64,000 nt of DNA from Paramoeba atlantica (Eukaryota; Discosea). Each line of letters begins with the position of its first letter. Positions within the stretch are counted from its first letter, which is position 1. Positions 60,308-64,000 of the stretch are shown piece after piece. The stretch covers positions 216,444 to 280,443 of the forward strand of contig CDRNVI010000006.1 in NCBI GenBank assembly GCA_977017575.1. Direction: 5' to 3'. The notes beneath the pieces are model-generated. The model saw only the letters and a program-made list of their open reading frames with translations. It had not been told where the DNA came from and did no database searches. A program made the translations under genes and the position numbers.

Positions 60308-60476
60308 TTGCATTATCAATGTGCTATATGCATTATCAATGTGCTATATGCATTATCAATGTGCTATATGCAATATCAATGTGCTATATGCAATATCAAT
60401 GTGCTATATGCATTATCAATGTGCTATATGCATTATCAATGTGCCGCTTAGTATGCATTATTAATGTGCGGGCGCC
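60308..60476. repeat. GCATTATCAATGTGCTATAT tandem array
   Basis: About eight units of 20 bp, some with GCAATATC in place of GCATTATC, ending GCATTATTAATGTGCGGGC at 60474. This is the same terminal form as the fold-back element at 36757-37164. Confidence 0.85.
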
Positions 60477-60545
60477 GAGGCCTCCATACCCCACAACTAC
60501 CACCTTCCCCCCCTATTTAGCGGGGGTCGCGCGAGCCCCTCGCAT
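60477..60545. repeat. GC-rich module, copy 3, next to the tRNA cluster
   Basis: GAGGCCTCCATACCCCACAACTACCACCTTCCCCCCC...GTCGCGCGAGC. It ends ~11 bp before the tRNA-Val 3' end. Confidence 0.7.
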
Positions 60546-60555
60546 GGTAGTAAAA

Positions 60556-60629
60556 TACGCCCGCCGGGAATCGAACCCAGGACCTTCGCTGTGTTAAAGC
60601 GATGTCATAACCAACTAGACTACAGGCGC
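60556..60629 (-). tRNA. tRNA-Val (AAC)
   Basis: Read on the minus strand it begins GCGCCTGTAGTCTAGTTGG and folds into a cloverleaf. Acceptor GCGCCTG pairs CGGGCGT with two G-U pairs. Anticodon stem TCGCT/AGCGA with loop TTAACAC gives AAC. The T arm has GGTTCGAAT. No intron. Confidence 0.9.
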
Positions 60630-60684
60630 CCAGTGCGCCTAAAAGAATCCCCTTGTGCATCGGCCGAAATCACACTGGTAAAAA

Positions 60685-60768
60685 TCCGACCGGCCGGAAT
60701 CGAACCAGCGACCCTGTGATATCTGCGCGTTCTACAGTCACATGCTCTACCAATTGAGCTACGGTCGG
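60685..60768 (-). tRNA. tRNA-Tyr (GTA) with 11-nt intron
   Basis: Minus strand, acceptor CCGACCG/CGGTCGG perfect, D arm TAGCTCAATTGGTAGAGC, T arm GGTTCGATTCC. The anticodon stem TGTGA/TCACA encloses 18 nt, CTGTAGAACGCGCAGATA: a normal 7-nt loop with GTA plus 11 nt directly 3' of the anticodon. In Trypanosoma brucei tRNA-Tyr is the one tRNA with an intron, also 11 nt. Confidence 0.93.
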
Positions 60769-60841
60769 CAACACAACAACTGGTCATTGAAGTTCTACAC
60801 TTTACTTTTTCGATCACCCCAAAGTGACATGGAACGGAAAA

Positions 60842-60914
60842 TGCCTCGACCCGGGATCGAACCAGGGACCTTTAGATCTTCAGTCTAACGCTCTCCCAAC
60901 TGAGCTATCGAGGC
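60842..60914 (-). tRNA. tRNA-Phe (GAA)
   Basis: Minus strand, acceptor GCCTCGA/TCGAGGC, D arm TAGCTCAGTTGGGAGAGC, anticodon stem TTAGA/TCTAA with loop CTGAAGA (GAA), T arm GGTTCGATCC. No intron. The three tRNA genes share one strand, opposite to the protein genes. Confidence 0.95.
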
Positions 60915-61540
60915 ACGCGGACGAGGCTCACGGTGCATTATCGTGAAGTCCCCTTTTCTTCCGAAACCAACAGAGCGCGGGCGTGCTCGTTACGAAAAAG
61001 AGTAGAGCACAACTACGCTAGTCTTCCGAATCTTTTTGAGCTCATCAGCGTACCAAATACTTTTAGCGGCTCGGCGATCTGTTTTATCTTCTTGTTTCGA
61101 TAGCCACGCAGGAATCTTTAAGAACGTACTCTACACAGAATCAGTTTTTGAGTACATATTCTGGTTCGTCTCGTGCGAACTAGCTGCTTGCAACGCCTGT
61201 TGATTTAATTGTGCTCAAGCCATAGGGACAACTGGATGATCTACTGGTGGAGCCAATGAAGGCGCGATGAAAACATGATCAGCTCTGCATTCAAAATGCC
61301 TCTCAAGCGGCACACTGATAAAGCAGTACACGCACTGGCAAGGCATAGTCGCTCGCACACTGATAATAATAGTCCACGTTTTGAAATTTAGCCGGGGGGC
61401 TGTTATGTATTTGCCTGCTGGCCCTTCGGGGCACATAATTTCTTCAAATTATGATTTGTGTTCTATAATTACATGGATATTTTACTATTTCTTATATATC
61501 CTTGTTAGGTTGTTGTTTCTACGTTTAAGTTTTTGTGCCT
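60915..61540. other. Intergenic upstream of tRNA-Phe; no gene recognised
   Basis: In kinetoplastids a small RNA gene often starts about 100 bp from a divergent tRNA, so I looked at 61000-61200 on the + strand for U6, 7SL, U2 and U3 signatures and saw none. CACACTGATAATAATAG at about 61356 resembles a fold-back terminus. Confidence 0.35.
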
Positions 61541-61547
61541 AGCCACT

Positions 61548-61642
61548 TGCACCTTTATAACGCATAAAACTCGCACCCTTATAACGCATAAATCTCGCAC
61601 CCTTATAATGCATAAATCTCGCACCCTTATAATGCATATTTT
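61548..61642. repeat. CTCGCACCCTTATAACGCATAAAT tandem array
   Basis: Four units of ~24 bp, CTCGCACC(C)TTATAA(C/T)GCATAAA. The GCATA core and the leading CGCACC resemble the other fold-back arrays. Confidence 0.8.
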
Positions 61643-61789
61643 TGGTGAGCCCCTCAAAAAAAAAGTGACCCCCCCTCGAAAAAAAAATCGACCCCATGAA
61701 ACAAAAGTGGAGGGGGGGAAATAAGTTAAAAAGAAAAAAAGTGGAGGGGAGAAACAAGTTAAAGAGCGCTAGTATTTCATTCCTGTTCC

Positions 61790-61945
61790 CGGTGAGGCCC
61801 CGGAGTTGCGAGAGGCCTCCATACCCCACAACTACCACCTTCCCCCCCTATTTAGCGGGGGTCGCGCGAGCCACCCCTGATAAATGGGGGGAGTTGTTTT
61901 GGGGAATATGCGAGGCCGAACGCACGGAGGGACCGGCCGGGCGAA
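61790..61945 (+). repeat. GC-rich palindromic module, copy 4
   Basis: CCGGTGAGGCCCCGGAGTTG, then the AACTACCACCTTCCCCCC palindrome and GAACGCACGGAGGGACCGGCCGGGC; the reverse of 55797-55975. Confidence 0.75.
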
Positions 61946-62085
61946 TGAACCCAGGCACCACATCCAACCCCTAGCAAAGCCTAGACCTTGTTTACCCGTT
62001 TCCAAGACAAAAATGTGTGTCGTTAGTGGGAAGCAATTTGCGAAGCCCACTCGCACCTTTATCTGGCATAAAAAGTGGCCACTTA

Positions 62086-63809
62086 CAGTGGTTTCAGTTG
62101 ATCTTGCCCCCCCCTCGGAATTTTGATTTTTTTTATCCCTTTGCTCATCTTTGCAGCATTGGACAGATCTCGTTCCCCTAGCGAAGAGCTTTGCCGCCTT
62201 TTTTTCATAGAGACCCCCTGGTGCCCCTTGGGTGACCCGAAAGTTGACCAAAATAATAAAAAATGATATTTTTTACCATATCAAAAATGAAACGAAAAAC
62301 GGATTTTATGTCCAAAAGTTAACTCTAAAGGAAAAGAACTAGTATCCGGAATGGCCTCCATTGTTTTGCAACACTTTTTGAAGTCTATTAGGGACTGGAT
62401 CAATTGTGTTGCACACTTTACGTTTTTCTTGAGGACGTTTTAGAATCTGAAAAGCTTTTTTAATAGCATCGGCGAGGGTAGCATGTTTGTGGGGCTTAAT
62501 TTTTTTCTTTATGATACCGTTCATTTGTTTCCAAACATTTTATATTGGATTTAAATCAGGCGAATTCGCTGGCCAAGACAATTGTTTAATACGATAATTA
62601 ATCAATTCACCTTTTGCCAAGTTATGGGTGGTAGCATTATCCATTTGCACAGTCACATTGTCAACGTGGTCTTTGAGATAATGTAAAAACCCATTAGGCT
62701 TCTGAAAGGAGTCAAGGATCACTCCCCCAGTGACCTTGTGCGCGTTTTCATAAATGGGTTCAAACACGTGCAAGAAAAATCCGTGTTCTACACTAATACC
62801 CATCCAAGCCATTACCCCCTTCCCCCCATACCACCTACGGTTTCTGCAGCGAGGCTTTCTTTGGCACCCTTTAGGTCCAATGAAAAACTGAGACCCATGA
62901 ACCGCACAGGTAAACAACTTTTCATCGGTCCAAATGATTTTGTTTAAATCTTCTTTAGGCCATGTAAGCAATTCGTTTGCTAATCTCAAACGCTGCGACT
63001 TGTGTTCCTCAGATAGGTCACAGTTCGGCGACTTATCCCATCTACCGTAATCAATATTTTTCAAAATAGTTCTTATTTTGTTTAACGAACATTTATACCC
63101 CATATTCAGCACTTGCTCGTGTATCCAAGTATAAGTTAAGCAACCATCGTACGTTTCGTTTTCATCATCCACAATTTTTTTTACAAGGTCCTTAAACCGC
63201 CTTGATGATTTTTTTCCTGGGGATTTTTGGGGTGTAAGATCTTCTCCTTCCTTCCACAGGTTAACAATTCTTCTTATGGTGCGACGGTCACGTCCGAAAT
63301 TATTAGATAATTTATGTATGCTTAATCCCTTTTTGTGTTGCTTTATTATTTCTTTTCTCTCGCAAAGAGGTAATGCCACGGTTCCTTTGTGGGATATTGG
63401 GGGATTGTCTTCTCTTTTGTCATTCCATCCCTGTACGTACTCCCCCTGTTTGGGGTTAGAGGGTCTGGTCTGCATAATGTAGAGTTGTTGACTATATTAA
63501 ATTAGGCGATAGGGATGGTACTAGACATAGAGCTTTCAAATTATCAATTTAGAACACTATTACTCGTACTTACATGTTCAAAATGTACAAAAAATCGGGA
63601 AAATGTGACAAAAAATGGTTGTGTACACAGAAAACGTCAAAAAAAACAGTGTTTTTCGGACCCAGGGGGCACCAGAGGGTCTCTATGAAAAAAAAGCGGC
63701 AAAGCTCTTCGCTAGGGGAACGAGATCTGTCCAATGCTGCAAAGATGAGCAAAAATGGATAAAAAAAATCAAAATTCCGAGGGGGGGGCAAGATCAACTG
63801 AAACCACTG
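62086..63809 (-). mobile_element. Tc1-like family C, nearly whole 1,724-bp copy with TA duplication
   Basis: Starts CAGTGGTTTCAGTTGATCTTG after TA (62084-62085) and ends with its reverse before TA (63810-63811). The inverted ends match almost base for base over ~150 bp, so the copy is young. It lies within GCACCTTTAT-type array sequence. The transposase frame (62339-63475) is open but for one stop codon. Confidence 0.92.
62339..63475 (-). pseudogene. Tc1 transposase, one stop codon at the catalytic glutamate
   Basis: 378 codons from ATG at 63475. N-terminal helix-turn-helix (ERKEIIKQHKKGLSIHKL, then GRDRRTIRRIV), basic linker and second HTH. Catalytic IIWTDEKLF (first aspartate), VTVQMDNATTHN (second) and WPANSPDLNPI, where the next codon, GAA for glutamate in the family, is TAA (62540-62542). 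The frame continues as NVWKQMNG to GGHSGY. All else looks intact. A single change thus removed both the active residue and the C-terminus. Confidence 0.92.
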
Positions 63810-63811
63810 TA

Positions 63812-63960
63812 TATTGCATACTAAGCTGCACCTTTATGTTGCATAATTCACTTTTATATTGCATAATTCACCTTTATATTGCATAATGCACCTTTATATG
63901 GCATATTAAGCTGCACCTTTATATTGCATAAAATCCGCACCTTTATCTGGCATAAAACTT
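63812..63960. repeat. CACCTTTATATTGCATAATT tandem array
   Basis: About seven units of ~20 bp, for example TTCACCTTTATATTGCATAA and GCTGCACCTTTATATTGCATA. The CATACTAAGCTGCACC start parallels CATACTAAGCGGCACA in the 57541 array. The array continues to the window edge region. Confidence 0.8.
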
Positions 63961-64000
63961 GAAAAAAAAATCGAGCCCTTAAATATTTTTCGAGCCCTTA

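Noticed and set aside
61000-61200. Small RNA gene divergent to tRNA-Phe
   Set aside because: The place would suit kinetoplastid U-RNA genes but no U1-U6, U3 or 7SL signature was found by eye.

Overview
The window looks like nuclear DNA of a intron-poor eukaryote, most probably a kinetoplastid or other euglenozoan. This is inference. The supports are: about fifteen protein-coding genes without any visible intron (one of 2,253 codons); nearly all host genes lie head to tail on the + strand, as in polycistronic units; a divergent strand switch sits near 1.35-1.83 kb; a tRNA-Tyr(GTA) carries an intron of 11 nt, as known in trypanosomes; and several genes suggest mitochondrial RNA work (a REH2-like DExH helicase with repeated dsRNA-binding-like modules, an RGG-rich protein, a PPR protein, an NSUN4-like methyltransferase, a TruD/Pus7-like protein and a bacterial-type topoisomerase IA). 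Another intron-poor protist cannot be excluded.

Layout. 0-4 kb: the tail of a hAT transposase, a minus-strand gene, a strand switch, a small gene and an NSUN4-like gene. 4-11.7 kb: an accessory block of MITEs, a broken Harbinger-like transposase, five copies of a structured RNA that resembles a box C/D snoRNA (three in a 128-bp tandem array), and two Tc1/mariner copies. 11.97-29.86 kb: a dense + strand gene cluster (PrimPol, PPR, SRP receptor beta, LSG1, acyltransferase, NYN protein, HUS1, RGG protein, a small gene, TopIA, TRAP alpha). 30-39.7 kb: repeats, hAT-like fragments, a Merlin element with an 8-bp target duplication, fold-back elements and MITEs. 39.7-42.0 kb: the Pus7-like gene. 42-44.7 kb: repeats and a deleted Tc1. 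44.8-54.6 kb: MCM2 and the giant helicase. 54.7-64 kb: nested repeats, a LINE 3' fragment with a restriction-like endonuclease, three tRNA genes (Val, Tyr, Phe) and a nearly whole Tc1.

The most notable structures are short-repeat fold-back elements. Their ends are inverted arrays of 19-20-bp units around a TTGCATA/ATGCATA core, and two of them are flanked by 9-bp target duplications. They carry a GC-rich palindromic module and lie nested in other repeats. The candidate C/D-like RNA array is the second. I saw no retrovirus-like, Polinton-like or other capsid/envelope-bearing element.

The host genes cover DNA replication and damage tolerance (MCM2, PrimPol, HUS1), ER protein import (SRP receptor beta, TRAP alpha), 60S ribosome maturation (LSG1), lipid synthesis and mitochondrial nucleic acid biology. 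Shared direction suggests co-transcription, not shared function.
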